A DNA stretch of 64,000 nt, taken from the NCBI GenBank assembly GCA_008694505.1, contig VZDJ01004378.1, forward strand, positions 17,732,321 through 17,796,320, written 5' to 3'. The DNA is from Cyanoderma ruficeps. Lineage: Eukaryota > Chordata > Aves > Passeriformes > Timaliidae. A model generated the notes under the pieces. The model was not told where the DNA came from. It was given only the letters and a program-made list of their open reading frames with translations, and ran no database searches. Below, piece after piece: positions 28,014 through 41,470 of this stretch (within the stretch, counting starts at the first letter, position 1; the number at the start of each line of letters is the position of its first letter). The translations under genes were made by a program, and so were the position numbers.

Positions 28014-29640
28014 ATTGCTCACAAAAATTATCATGATCAAGATGTTGAATGTTGGACTACTTAGAGAAATTTAGTTCTTTGCATTTTTCACATGAAGTTG
28101 CATTATGGGAACTGATGGATCTTTTCTGGAATCAAGGACATTTGTCTCTGTTCCCAAATGCAGAATGGAAATATAGTATTCTATCATTATGCTGTGCTTG
28201 GTCCAGGTCCATTCAATTTTTTTCCCCATGTTTTGGAAACATACAGACATGAAAACCAATGTCTGCCTGGCCCAGCAGGAGACAGTAAAATGCTTCACAA
28301 ACACCAGATGGGATTTTAACAATGTTTGTAAAACATAAAACGCTTGAAGCATTCTCTGCAAACCGAAAAACTGAGCATGTTTCATCTCATTATAAGTCTT
28401 TTTTTCACCTAGTGGATTTCTTAATATTTTTATTATAAGACTCTATAAGACTAAGAGATCTCTGATGTCTTTAAAAGAGACCAAAAATCAATTACTTCGG
28501 AAACTAATATTGATACAGATACTTATGTGATGTCATCAGTGTAAATACTACGTAATCTTTATATTGTAACTGCATGGTCTCAATGCTGGAAAAAGAAAAC
28601 AAACTATATTTTTCTTTTATTCTTCTATTAAATAACAAAGGCATTTGTGGGTTTCAAGATACTGTATTATGTTTATGTTTCTAACCATCAGATAACATTT
28701 TAAAAGTACAAAAGTAGACTGCCTATCCATCATCACATCGGAAGAAATAATAATGAGCTCCTACTCCTCCAGAATTAGGAATGCTGCTGAATGGAAAATT
28801 TAAGAAAACTGCTCTTACCACAAGATACAAAATGATTTAAACTGAAATTGTCTGGGGAACATGAGCCAAAGGCACTGAGTTTCTTATTAAAGAAGGAAAA
28901 CATTTCAAAAGTATTGAGAATAGTTATTTAGACTATTTTCTAACTAATTTTCTGTTAGTTCAGTTTTCCTTTCAAAGCTATCATCTTAAAACATAAGGCA
29001 GCAATAGCTGAAATAATATGCTTTAAAATGGAATTCTTTATTTAGAAACAATCAAAAAGAACAAGTCATGTCAAAGTAATAGTTAAGTTCATAACCATTC
29101 TGAAATTTCAACATAGTGCCCTAATAATGGATGAACAGAACCATCAAAATCTTGAAAGTCTTCCTAGGATTGAAAATCATTTTAAGCTATATGAAACAAT
29201 TAAGTTAATTTTCATGTAATATAATACAGTATAATATAACATAATGCAATTCTCTAAAAGGAGAGACTACTTTTCTCTTAAATCCAAACATAATCAGAAT
29301 TAACTGAATAGTTGAAAGCACACTGTACAGAAGTACTCTTATTTCTCTTGCTAAACATTTTTGCTTACAGGGTACCTGCTCTTTGCCAAACAAAGGATAT
29401 GCAGCTCTTGTATAATCTGACAATTTGCTGCCTCCACCAGAGAAAGGAGTTAGTCCAAGCCTAGATCTGTTGCTAGCATTAATTGGTGTGTGCTCTCCTG
29501 ATCAAGGGGACCTGGTCTCCCCAGCTGGGTAAACTGCAAAGTCATGATTTATGGCTCCCCTTGGATGCAATCTCTTGCATTCCCAGCAGCATAGCAATCT
29601 GGGTTTAACTAAAGGACTCTGCTGTTGTCATGCACTGAAG

Positions 29641-29720
29641 ATGGAGCCGCTGCACTTCCAGGAGAAGCGACTGACAGTGACTCCAGAGAGCCTGGAATTC
29701 CTCTTTCTCACCTCCTGGCT
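29641..29720 (+). other. Candidate first coding exon or exon-like fragment
   Basis: An ATG at 29641 has a strong Kozak context (A at -3, G at +4). Twenty-six codons follow, beginning MEPLHFQEKRLTV, and the frame runs to a strong donor GTGAGTAA at 29721 in phase 2. Local composition is GC-richer than its surroundings (about 29490-29740). I do not recognise the peptide and saw no matching downstream exon. May be an old mobile-element fragment or chance. Confidence 0.18.
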
Positions 29721-32700
29721 GTGAGTAAACAGGACAATAGCACTGGCATTGCTCTAGAAGTCATGAGGTCAGGGTACAACCACTGAGTGTAAATGAAAGG
29801 CTGGTTTGAGGCAGGAATTCCAAAGTCCTGCAAGAACTCAGATGGGGCAAACCCCTATCCACCCTGGGGGGCACTTCTGCATGTGCCTGGTGGCAGCTTC
29901 AAGGGCTACAATGGTCGCACTGAAGAAGTATTAAGCAGCACAAGATGTAATGGTAATAATGGTGGAAAATAGCTTTTTTGGCTGCTTCCTCAAGAACTAG
30001 AATCTCATTTAATGCAGTTTCAGCAACCTTCAGCTTAGGAAACTAAGTGGTGGTAATGCAAAATAGCTTAGCTTAGAAAGATTTAATTCCAGAAATGCCT
30101 GTTGCCATCTGAAGGTACTTAGGAGAGTGTGGCAGTCTAGATATTTTTGCATCAGGTTTAGCAGATCCTCTCAGTTGCAATTTATACTTATCATATAATT
30201 TTAAAGAGGTGTCAAAGGAATTGTGGCCCCTTAGAATATGCCCCTTTTAGTTGTGACTCTTGGATGACTTTATGCATAAAAGGGCAGGGTGTTGAATGAA
30301 GTAAAGCCACAAATGAGTTATGTATGGTCATCTTTAAACCAGAAGAGTATTTAGTGCCTTTAAGTTTCCCTATCCCTTTGCACTCCAGGCCAGATTTTCA
30401 TAAGGTGAAGCTCGACAGCCGTATATTTTATGAGGCTAACTTTTGCATCAGAAAACATCACAACTGCATCCTAAAACACAGTTTTATTTTGAGAAAACAC
30501 ATGGGTATTCGTGTGACTAAAGGTCTTACTGAATTCAGTATGAACCTTTCCACCAACTTCAGTGGGATTAATGTCAACAGTAAAACCATATTTTTATTAA
30601 GAAATGAAAGATTTCTGTAGACAGTTGCATAAAACAAACAACAAAAGGATGGAGTCAGACATGTCATGATGTCTGGCTTGCTTTGTGAAAATCCTACACT
30701 GAAGGTCATCCAAGACTGATTTCAGGAGAGGCAGTGCGGGCATAACATTTTTGTTATGTTTTTTGTAGAGTTGGTTGTTCTATTAATTTCACAGCAGATG
30801 TGGCTATAGCAACTGAAATGTTATGAATAATTAATTGATTATTTTCATTCTCTTTTCCTGTGGTGCATTATTGTACTTTCTGAGGGTTTCATGTGAAATG
30901 CAGTTGGTGCATTTTGGTTAAATATTTTTAGACCAGTAACAGTATCAGGATAAAGAAAAACCAAAATAAATTCTACTCATGAAAATTTTATTTTGGTTAA
31001 GTAATGTATATATATGTACACATGCTACACATTTGGCTGCATCCATTTACAGAAAAAATCTGCCTTCATAGAAATTTATGTGCTGAAACAAGGGACAAGC
31101 TTTAAAAGCTGGAACACTTCAATAGAGATCTTTTTATAACAATCCTATAATTTGAGTTACTCGGTTCCACATGTGGCACCTCCTTGACAACTACAGCAAT
31201 TGTGAGTCTACAGTCACAGAACTGGGATTATAACATATATTCCTTAGTGATAAAGATCTAAATAGCCAGTGTTCTGAAGGAATTCACAGGATAAAACATC
31301 TCTCACTATGCAGTTCTTTACTAAAATACTCCCTGTAAAACTTTGGTCTTTACGTGTTTTTATTTCACAAAGACCTCATTGATTTTGTATCAATTTTATT
31401 CAGTTTACAAGTTAAAATATGCTTGTGCTTCCTTTTGTAAATGGCCCCCCTCTAAACTAGGCCTGAAATGTAAAAGTCAAAATAGATTTTCTCAAGTTTA
31501 TACTCATCAGTATCACCAGTAGAAGACACTTCACAGCTGAAGCTCCATTAGAAATGCTGTTGTGCAAGACTGAAAATAAATCAAATCCTTCTCACTAAAT
31601 TCATTGGTTCTTCAGAAAAAAAGCAGCTAAAAGATACTGGCAAGGGCTGTGCTACTTTTGGAACAGCTGCAAGCACTGCTGCTCACACATGTCTGTAGAA
31701 AGATCTGCTGCAGGCTGCTTACCAGGGCCTGCCTGGTGGTGCCTCAGCTTGTATTCTGCCCTGCTCTGGCTTGCTGTCTATGTCATTTCAGGCTTCAGGG
31801 TTCCTTAATCAGTGCTCCCATGCCTTCACAAACCCTGAAGATGTCCATAACTATTTAGCATGAGTGTTGTGACCCTCTGGCTTGCATGAGAATGACCCTC
31901 TAGGGTCACACTCATCCTTAACGCCAGCACAGCAAGCTGGCAAAGCTCAGCAGATAATGGAGGCAAACAATCAGAGGAGAAATCAATCATTTTTAGTGCA
32001 CAATTACTGTGAATTTGAGTCCATTCACAGTAATTTTTCTCAGAATTGCTTACATGCAGAGAAGTAGGCTCTGAATTTCAGTGGGAAATGGGAAGCTGTA
32101 TCTCCCTTTGGCTCCTTTGAAAATGGCTCTCTGTACATTAGTTTTGATGCAGAAAAAAACAAAAGTCAGCTTGAAAGAACTTTTTTTTTCCAATTTCTTT
32201 TTGGCTGTAGAACAGAACTGTCGATTACTTTTGCTGTGTGTGTATGTGTCCAGATGCTGCTTTTCAAGTAACACATCCTACCCAAGTTCCACATTATGAC
32301 TCCATCCATGCCTAAAGCCTTCAAGTGTACTAAATTCTCATTCCTGCTTTCCCTTTCTCATCCAAAACAGAGTATGAGGCTGCATGAGTCCTGAACTACA
32401 TCACTTTCAATGAGCCCAAATGCTAACTGCCCTTCCTGCATTTAAAAATTTACATCTGGAAACAATAATAAAGTAACTTTGCCTGTAAGTAACTCTATCC
32501 ATGCTACTTACAACTTAAAGAACATTTTATTTGTATTTCTATTTAAATAATTTGAGTAAGGTATCTCTGAGATGCTGGCAGGTTCTCCTAGTCTTGGCTG
32601 AAGGATGCAGTGCACCCTTTCAACCTCCAAGTCTTTCTGTCTCTTTTGAAAAGTTACTAAGGAAAGCCAGTGGTGTTGGTTCACCTACCTTCTTCCCTAA

Positions 32701-33261
32701 AACCTATTATACATAATTTGGAACACCTATTTGATGACTGCAAAGGCACAAGCTACTGGCTGGGATTCAATACATTTCAGCAAACATTATCCTATGTTAT
32801 TATTACAGTAGACAAACATAATGTGCAGAAGAAATTATTTCAAAAGAATTTATGATTGCAAAGCAGATACACCTAATATAAAATTAAGCTAGAAAAAGCC
32901 CTAGATTTCACAGAATGTATACTGTATTTTAATGAACAGTGCATACTTCTCACAGGATTTTTTCAGGCAGCATATGGAATACTTTTTCTTTTGCATTTTG
33001 TGATAGCACCAAATATGCTAAAACACAGATAGAACTGAGAGTAGGGTAATCATATTCATATTTTTATAATACATCTTGAAAACCCATGTCAACAGAGTAT
33101 TGTGTTCACCAGTACATCAAAAACATGCTAGAAAATAAAAAGATAAACCTAATGGCTAAAGCTGTGCTGCTTTTATTGTTTCAGAAAGCAATGTCTTTGA
33201 TTCTTCAAGCGCATCTCTACTCTGCAGAACGATTTAATGCAGCCACTTGGCAATTTGCACA

Positions 33262-33380
33262 ACTTGTAGATGTGGTGCTTAGGGACATGATTTAGTGGGA
33301 CTAGGCGTGTCATGTTAATGATTGGACTCAATGGTTTTAAGAGTGTTTTGCAATCTTAATGGTTCTGCAATTCTATGGCA
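33262..33380 (+). mobile_element. CR1 LINE 3' tail fragment
   Basis: About 120 bases match the end of the CR1 3' UTR: 'gatgtggtgcttagggacat', then 'ggactcaatggttttaagag', then a terminal 'ttctgcaattctatgg' repeat. It is diverged and severely 5'-truncated. Orientation is the same as the copy at 5733-6311. Confidence 0.85.
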
Positions 33381-36361
33381 TGAGCTAGCTCAGCTTTGCA
33401 TTTGTCCTGAAAGATTTATCTGCTCAAAGTCAGCTCAGGTATTTCAATGTAGAAATAGAGAAGCACATAAACACCCCTATTCTGTGTCATAATATGGCCC
33501 ATGTGAGTCAAAATTTCCACTGACTTAAACTAAAATTAGCATAATGAAGCATGGACTGAAAGATTGGCACCTACAATTATGGAGTTAAGACAACTATGAA
33601 AGGAAATTATTCCCTGAATTTATATTTGTCTCAATGAGAGCTCTACCATTCATAACTATATCCCACCTCAATTACTAGATTTTTTTTCCTTTGGTGATAG
33701 AAAATCCAAACCTTGAAACCTCACCCTTCAAATTTCAGTATTTTCCATCGTGTGTCTCAAAGCCAGGTACAATGGCAGAGGAGTACCTGAAGTGAGGGTG
33801 CTTTCAAAGCAGTTGATTTCCTCCATTCATTGCCTGGATAGAGCTTAAAATGGTAAATGGTGCCTTAAGGGTTTGAATGTAAGTGAATTGTGCACAGCTT
33901 TCTAAGAAATGCTGTTTATATGTGAAGCTTCTAAGGTAATCACATAACAGCAGTGAGTTCTAAAAATCTCCAGTTTATTAAATCCANATATAAAGTATGC
34001 AGACTAACTATACTTATTCTGTTGTTCTGGCAACATCTGGGTGACCGCTGAAATACTGAAGATGGAGGTGGTTCATAAACCTGAAGGAGTATTGTCTGGT
34101 TTCTGTGGACGATCTACTTCTATCATGCCAATTTAAGTATCAAAAAGATTAAAAAGTTACAGATGTGCTATTATAACTAAAATTATTCGTAGTGCATTTA
34201 CATTATACTACAAAATCAATCTAAGAACTCTTGTGGCAGGTGTTACAAGGGCATCTGGAAATGGCAATATCAGCTGCACACCTTTCTTCACTCTTCTGAG
34301 AGGCTCCATTAGGGGCCAGTACCATTAATCCTGTGGATTACATTTTAGGTTCAGCATTTTCAGCAAGTATCCTTGAACAAAGGAATCTGTAAAACATATA
34401 CTGACTTCAAAGCCAGTTTTACAAATGACATTTGCAATGCCAGTTCCTCCAGGTAAATAGAGGGGCAACTTGCAAAAATAATCTCATTAGGTTTCTCCCA
34501 AGTTACCTCTGTAGCTTCTGATAGTGATTTTTTTTTCTATTTTCTAAAAAACTGTCTAGTAAATCAAGGGTATTGTGACCAGGCTATCTGAGGCTACAGT
34601 GTTCTCATCAGGACTATCATCAAAGAACTATCAGGATGTTTTTTAACCTTCCTTCTCATATCTGTTTACCTTGTAGCTGTGTTGATCACTACTAGTATGT
34701 GACAGATTTAGCCACCCTGTTTCTTAAAAAGTTCAGAGGGTTTCTTCAGAATTGTCCCTTGTAGACCAGGCTTTAGTAACTCCCAAAAAACCCCATCTTG
34801 AAATATATCTCATAATAATTCTGGCATCATGTTTGTAAGGAAGTTTTCCAGAAAGTTAGTAGAAAAAGCATGTCCTTTTTTCAACAGTTACCCTTAATGG
34901 AAATGACAGCACAGGCCCAAAGACGCCTGTAACCTGACATGTCCATGGCAGAATTATGGGAACCTATTGTGTCAAGATTATCTCACTGCTTTTGCACATA
35001 TAATTCAAACTCAGCAGGTGAAAAACAGACTCCATATCCATCCATAGCCTAAAGAAATGAGAAAATCACACTGGACACTGGAGAGAGAGAAGGGAAGGAA
35101 ACATTCATGAAGTTTAAGTTTAGCCTTCAAAGGCCAGACTTTCAAACTAATTCCATTGCTAATAGAAGGAGGTAAGCTGTACTGGAGGGAAATATCAAGA
35201 ATGCCTAGATAATGGCTTCTGCTCTGTAGCATCTTCTCATTCTTGTTGTACTCTATGTTGCCCTGCTTTCCTCTGACACTGGAAACTTCTCTTTTAAACA
35301 AATTATGTACTTCTGTTCACTATTTTGGGGAAGTAAGGAGAGTTCACAGTCATCTGCTCTCTCTCCCATGTGGTGAACAGTTGTGTCAAGCAGTTCTATG
35401 ATAACTGTTGGTCCCAATGAAGGGTGTTAAAACCATGCCTTGTCATCTAGACTGTGATGCCTTTGCTCCATGTAAAGGCATGTCAGAGACCACCACCTGA
35501 CTTCTCTGTGTAAGAGAAGGTGTGCAAGATTGCTTTTCAAATAAGCTGTGTGTGGTTTTTCACAGCTTTATTAGTAGATGGTAGTTAGAACAGGGGACAT
35601 GCAGCCATTTTCCTTAATGGCCAGGGAGGTGCCCAATCTGCAGCCTTGTCCTCTGCACCTGTACCACATCTCTCCTCCAGCAAAGGCCTGTTGCTATGTG
35701 AAGGTCAAAGTGCAGAAAGGGCACCCAGGCTTCTCTCTTTACATAAGCTGAATACCATTTTATACCTGGGAATCTAAAAGGCCTTTCAAGATGAACATGG
35801 GGTTAAAGGCTATATTATACAAACTCTTTTTCAAAAGTTTAATCTTTCTCTTATGAATAGAACAAAAACACAGAGCAATATATGCTGGAAGGACTTAAAG
35901 AGGTTACAATGTTTAATCTCCAGCTCAAGGGCCAACTTTAGATTAGGTGTCTCTTAGCTCATTCAATTGAGATCTAAAAAAAAATCAATAGATCTTGAGA
36001 TAAATTATGCCCAGAATTCAGGGGTGGCTAAAAAGAAGTGAGAGAGGGAATATTAGTTTACAGCTGAGTTTTACAAAAGAACTAGGATTAGTTAATCTGC
36101 ACCCTCACTTCTCCACTTCTCGCTCCTCTTTTTTTAGTACCTGATACTACAGAAAGTAAAAACTTGTTTCTCTCTAGTGTCTTCTTTTCTGGTCTATCTG
36201 ATGCTCTTTCACCATAAAACTACTATTACTTCAGAGTGCCTGAGCATTTAAAATGCAATTTTTATACTTCTGATTCATTTTGAAGATTATATCTAATCTA
36301 TTTTAATACACACTTGATTATATTTTTGCCCCAAAGTGTAATTGGTTGCAATAAGCTGGAA

Positions 36362-36490
36362 GTCGTGTCTTCTCAATTCTACTGCTCGGAACGCCCGGAG
36401 GCGGAGGGCTCAGAGCCCCGGCAGCAACCAGGAGAGGGAGCTCACGTTTTTGGCTTGGTCTTCTCTCACTGACGGCGGAAGCTGCGTGAA
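36362..36490. promoter_or_regulatory. Small isolated CpG-rich patch, possible promoter or exon
   Basis: About ten CpG dinucleotides occur within about 125 bases, in DNA that is otherwise AT-rich and CpG-poor for thousands of bases either side. A CCAAT-box core (ATTGG on the + strand, about 36340) lies just upstream. No recognisable coding sequence is present. It could be a minor promoter or first exon of a noncoding transcript, or a distal promoter of the opposite-strand neighbour of LGR5. Confidence 0.3.
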
Positions 36491-37862
36491 AAGGCAACAT
36501 CAAGAGTACAGATTCTGTACAGATAAAATCAAGTTTTGATAAGAGCCAAATTACTTTTTAACTCAGGCAGAAGTAGCTATCTCTTGGGCGTGTGTGCTTT
36601 TGGCAAAACAATAAATAAAATCCACACCTTCCAGTAATAAGCAGTTTTAAAAAATTAATTGGTATGAATAAACAAATATATGGGAAACCATTCAAGTTCT
36701 TCACGGATAAGCTTGTGGATATGGTTGGAATCTATTAATTAATTAGACCTTGGCCTCACATACCTTTTCATCTGTCACTTCTTTTTTCAAAAGCCAAACG
36801 AATGACTTCAGCTACTGCTTCATTTTCCTCTGTTCAACCACAGCTTTAGACTCCAGTGCTGCAGGCAAATCTGTGCACCTATTTTGTCCATATCAGGATT
36901 CCCAAGGAAGTCATACAATGTACAAGAAATAGATTTATAATATATACATGTGACTTTCCCAAAAACTAGTTCATCCTTTTAATATGTTACTGAAATCTAA
37001 TTGCTTGTGTTGTTTGAAGTTGTTCTCTTTTCTTTCAAATACCTCTTTTGCAACACAGTCTTTGTGTGAAAGCAACAATAAACATACTTTTCATGTATTA
37101 TGGGTATGCTTTTAAGGAGATTTCTCTGAACAGTTTCAATTCACTTAAACACAATTCTAACTAACTTACTAGGCTTTACTCTGGCAAGGTACTGAGATAG
37201 AAATAGAAAGAATAGCTTTGCACGCCAAATGTTATGGCACTACCACAAAAGCCTCTTTAATTTAGGCAGACCGCAGTAAATAGTAATTGTATTTGAGAAA
37301 CATCTATGTACCTGTTATAACATTTTCTTTGTATCTGTCAACTCAAAGCAGCTGTAAGAGATGAAATAACTTGGTCTCACCACATTACTCCAAACTTCCA
37401 CACATCAAAATAATTTCATGATAAAATTAAATTAATGTTAAATTTAATGCTGTCCCTTAGATACATATTCTCAAAAATATAAGTTAAGAGTTCTTGCTGC
37501 ATAGAAGAAGCTTCTCTTTAAAAATGCTGTGGGAAAAACTTTCCCGATATACTGCTGGACAACTGTAAAACAGGAAGAAATTCTAAACATTAAAGCTCCA
37601 GAGTAAAATATACCATAAATAATCTAATTCAATCAGTGCAGTAAATCTGAATTTAGGGTTTCAAAATATCTTTACTTAGTTTAACTTTTGAAACACTTTT
37701 TAAGTTGTTCTCAATTTGTAATTAAGTTGTTCAAAGTTAGAAAGCAAAAACTGCTTGTGTCAAAATTAGCAGTTAGATATTAAAAGTGCAAATAAACAGA
37801 AATACCAAATTCTGAAGACTTCTGAGCACAAATGAGCATTAAAGAGTGGTGTCTGATTTGAC

Positions 37863-37892
37863 ACCTGTATTCACCTGTAAATTCACCTGTAA
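37863..37892. repeat. Short repeat of TTCACCTGTAA
   Basis: Three adjacent ACCTGTAA-type units, the last two nearly identical (37870-37892). Each contains an E-box-like CACCTG core, so the cluster could bind ZEB/SNAI-type factors, but this is speculative. Confidence 0.6.
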
Positions 37893-38233
37893 ATAATATG
37901 CTTCTGCCCTAAATAAATTCATAATCGGACAACTATTCCTTGACCTCTGACACTGTATAGAAGGGGTAAATTTTGCTCTTTGTTACAAATGGGTCAAGTT
38001 GTGAACTTTTGAGAGAATAGAAGTCTGAGGCAAAATAATAGAACAGTTGAATTCTGTTGCATGGCCACAAGCAACACAACATCTCTTCTGCAGTCTTCCT
38101 CTCCTTCCAAACCATTTCAATTGTGAAAAGTGCTCACGTCCAAAGAAATAATCTCTAAGATCATTGGCCAACAGACCTGACATTTGATATTTTTTCTGTA
38201 ATAAGATTTACCTAAATTCTGGATGAGGAGTAC

Positions 38234-38300
38234 CACTAGTAGTAGTAGTAGTTGTTGTTGCTGTTGTTGTTATCATTATCATTATCATTATTATCATTAG
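38234..38300. repeat. Compound trinucleotide/hexanucleotide microsatellite
   Basis: (AGT)n passes into (TGT)n with one interruption, then into (TATCAT)n/(TAT)n. Adjacent related motifs suggest stepwise mutation of one ancestral repeat. Confidence 0.92.
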
Positions 38301-38535
38301 GTGCATTAAGTGTGTGTTTGTTTTAGTGATGAAGATGTGTTTCCTGAAAAGGAAAACTTATAATGGAAATGAAAAAGGAAACACACAAATACATTGCTTT
38401 TGACTTGATGTATTCTAAATCCATTCCAAGGGGCCAAAGTGAAAAGGATTTATTTTTCAATACCATGCATTGCTCTCTTCTTTTTTCATTTTATTTCTCT
38501 TCTAAAAATTTTTATTCCATCTGTCTTTACCATAG

Positions 38536-38634
38536 TTCACAGAAATATTTCAGAGAAAAATTAAACTTTACCAACAGCTCTTTTCTATACCACTGCTGCT
38601 CCTGCCAGATTCCAAGTGGCATCAGACCAGAATG
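38536..38634 (+). other. Candidate exon of an unknown transcript
   Basis: A pyrimidine-rich tract ends in ACCATAG at 38535, and a near-consensus donor GTAAGTACT begins at 38635. The 99 bases between are open in the frame starting at the first base (33 codons) and also in a second frame. The resulting peptide has no recognised domain. It could be an exon of a long noncoding RNA or of an unannotated gene between the LGR5 neighbours, or a chance pairing of splice-like signals. Confidence 0.2.
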
Positions 38635-41412
38635 GTAAGTACTGATTTACTTTCAATCTTCCGTTTCACCAGTCTCAGGGGCTCATATATTGAGCCAAAT
38701 GCAGATCAAAAAATGTGCATAAACACAACATACTAAATCTGAGCTTTTCACAATAGTCCTCGTTTGCCAGTGTTTCCTGTAACTTCTCAAGGTTCTGATC
38801 TATTGCAGCAGAACACTAATTAATCTATGCCAGGATACGTTTGCATAGTGATTTAACTATCCACAAATGCATGAAATCATTAATGTAGGTGCTTTGAACC
38901 ACTTTCTCGAGGAGTCTATTACACTTAATCAGCTTCAGAAAGATGCCTGGGAGATAAAACGTGGGTGGTATAAACATTTTCTCCTCATATCCTACAGTCT
39001 CCATTAATTGCTAAAGAAATTTAGGCAAACCCTCAGAGGCCCAAGTTGTCAACAGAAATAAGTACACTGGCTTCCGTGGTCCAGGTCCATATAAATTTGG
39101 ATTTCTTTCAGCCAGTCTGTTAAAACAAAACTCTTGCAGCAACTAGGCATTTGGAAATTTCAGTTCTCACAACAGCAATTGGAGGGATATCCAAATGATC
39201 CAGCACGGGAAACTGTAATAGCCTTGAAGAGCCTCTAAGGTTCCCTGGGAGATCCCAATGTACAGAGAAAGGGGCTCTTTCTCCCAGCTTGACGCCAGAA
39301 GCCAGCAACTGCCTTGAGCAGGTACCTCTTTGTCTTCAATGATGACAGATGAAGCTAAATGAAGCCACATCCTGCTCTCTGTTCAGTAAAGATGTTAGTG
39401 TCATGGGTCTGTGCTGGCACTCTGAGATGGGATTTATAAAGAAAAACTCTCTCAAATTAGTAGCTTGCTTCAAATACAAGCACATCCCAAAACAAATGTT
39501 CCTGTCTTTAAGTCAGCTAACCAATCTTGCCAAGGAACAGAAGAGCAATGCAATTCAATGCAATGGATGTTATAAAAATGTTGATGTTATGTAAGGCCCT
39601 GATTCTGACATTCAGTCCAGAAATATGTCTCTACATCTTTCAAAAAAGTTTAGCACAAATACATATCAATTATCAGAGCATTAACACTATTGGGTTAGTG
39701 TTTGTAGAAGAAAGAGCATAGAAACTTGACAGTTGTGTACTTCAGCTGACTGAATTTATTGCATGTACCAAGGTCTCTTGCCTCTTTCTCTTGCAAGTTT
39801 TTTGTGGACAAACTTCCTTCCTCTTCTCTGTGAAGACTTCCCTGTCATTCTTCTGATCTAAAACTCCAATTTGTTCTGAGTGTCTCCATTCTCTTTCTTC
39901 CAAATACAAGGGCTCGTAAAACTCATTCTCATCTTCCAATAAACATCTGTGCTTCAATCATTCTTCCTTCCTTTGCTTCATGCCCCCTAGCATAAGGGTC
40001 CTTCTCTCTTCAACTCCTTGGTAGGTGTAGAGATCCCACTTTTCCTTTCTGATGGCTGATCTATCCAAATTCTTGACCACTTCCCTTCCTCCACCTACAG
40101 TAAGGGCTTGCATGATTGCCAGCCATGCAGAAGAAATAGCATTTCTTGTTTATCCATGTATGTCTGGCAGGCATCAGTGGAGGCTTTGTGGATGTGTTGA
40201 AGGTCACAGATATATATTTTGCTCCTTCCCTCCCTTTTTGTCATTTTACACTACTGCAGATGGGACTGGATCAGCTTCAGAGACTCAACAGAGGTGGATA
40301 TCATATCCTGACAGTTTATCACCATGGTACAAAGTGTGGATGAAGCACGTGGGCCACAGAAACAAGGACACTTCAACAATTGTTCTGATTAACTACAAAG
40401 TTTTGGGAATTGATTTTGCACAGGGCAGTATGCAAATACTTTTCAAAAACTTCTTGCAAAATTGAGTGCCATAAGGCATTTCCCATCTGATTTATTCCAA
40501 AGTTCCAGTCTACGATAGAAACAGCTCTGCTGTCAAGAGGACAGAGATGTTTGAAATCTTTTGGTCTTACTCATCAACAAAAAATCTTGACCTCTCTCTG
40601 CAAAGAAATTTGATTTTTCTGTGCTTACACCTCAGATGACAAATACACAGAGAGAGAAATAAAAATACAGGTCTCTCCCTCCTTCTGGAGAGGAATTTAC
40701 AGGAAAACAGGGTATTACACCACATCTAAAATTGACAATTTGTCGCAATTAGGTGATTCTTTCTTACATATATTTCTTCCTTTTGCATGGCAGCTGATCT
40801 CAGAATGACTCAAGCTATTACAACCACCACAAAAAGAAAAAGAAGTACAAAAAATATTATTGTGACCTCCTTCAAAGAACTACAAAACAATGTAATCACT
40901 CATTATACAGTATCATGCAAATGCACTTCCAAACCACAGGAACCCCAGGGTGTTTGCCACACAGATACAGTGGGAGGAGGAAAGAATTGGACAGAATTCC
41001 TATAGGTGCTGCTAAATTAAAAAATTACTCTATTCATGTACATGTACTCGTCTTTTTTCCAGAGCAGAATGCAGACTTACTCAGCACATACAGGACACAG
41101 AAATACATCATGCCTCTCCACATGCACACAAATTCAAAGGTTTCACGTTTTACAAGCATTTATGAAAAACAAAAACAATCCTGCAACCCTCTGTGAACTG
41201 GAGTTAACCTCCTCACAGAAGTGGAGGTATTGACTACCATGGGAGTGATGAACTTCTGTTGCATTAAGGGAGCAATATTTTGAAGACCTCCCTCAAAGTC
41301 CCACTGACAAACACCACAGAATACAGAGCTCTCTGAACTTAACTACAGTGCTAAAATGCACAGTAGTGCATTTCTAAATGTTTGGCTCTCACACTTGCTA
41401 TTATAAGGAATA

Positions 41413-41470
41413 GTAGTTAATTATAAGTATCTAACAGGTAAGTAATTATAAGTAGTTAACAGGTAGTTAT
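41413..41470. repeat. Imperfect tandem repeat of about 25 bp
   Basis: Two and a fraction copies of a GTAGTTAATTATAAGTA/ACAGGTA-type unit with a few differences. Confidence 0.7.

Larger units (their letters stand above)
24305..33261. other. Intergenic DNA, no gene recognised
   Basis: AT-rich. Contains a minus-strand G4 motif at 26371, an inverted repeat at 27982 and the exon-like fragment at 29641. Overlapping open frames near 26.1-26.8 kb are His/Pro/Ser/Thr-rich translations of a C-rich tract rather than genes. Confidence 0.55.

Noticed and set aside
31649..31858. Leu/Cys-rich 69-codon frame that might be a small secreted peptide
   Set aside because: Poor signal-peptide pattern, no splice context, no homology recognised; likely chance.
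40052..40465. A 137-codon frame containing HAEEIAF, reminiscent of peroxisomal ABC transporters
   Set aside because: The similarity is confined to a few residues and does not continue on either side; no Walker motifs or membrane segments follow.
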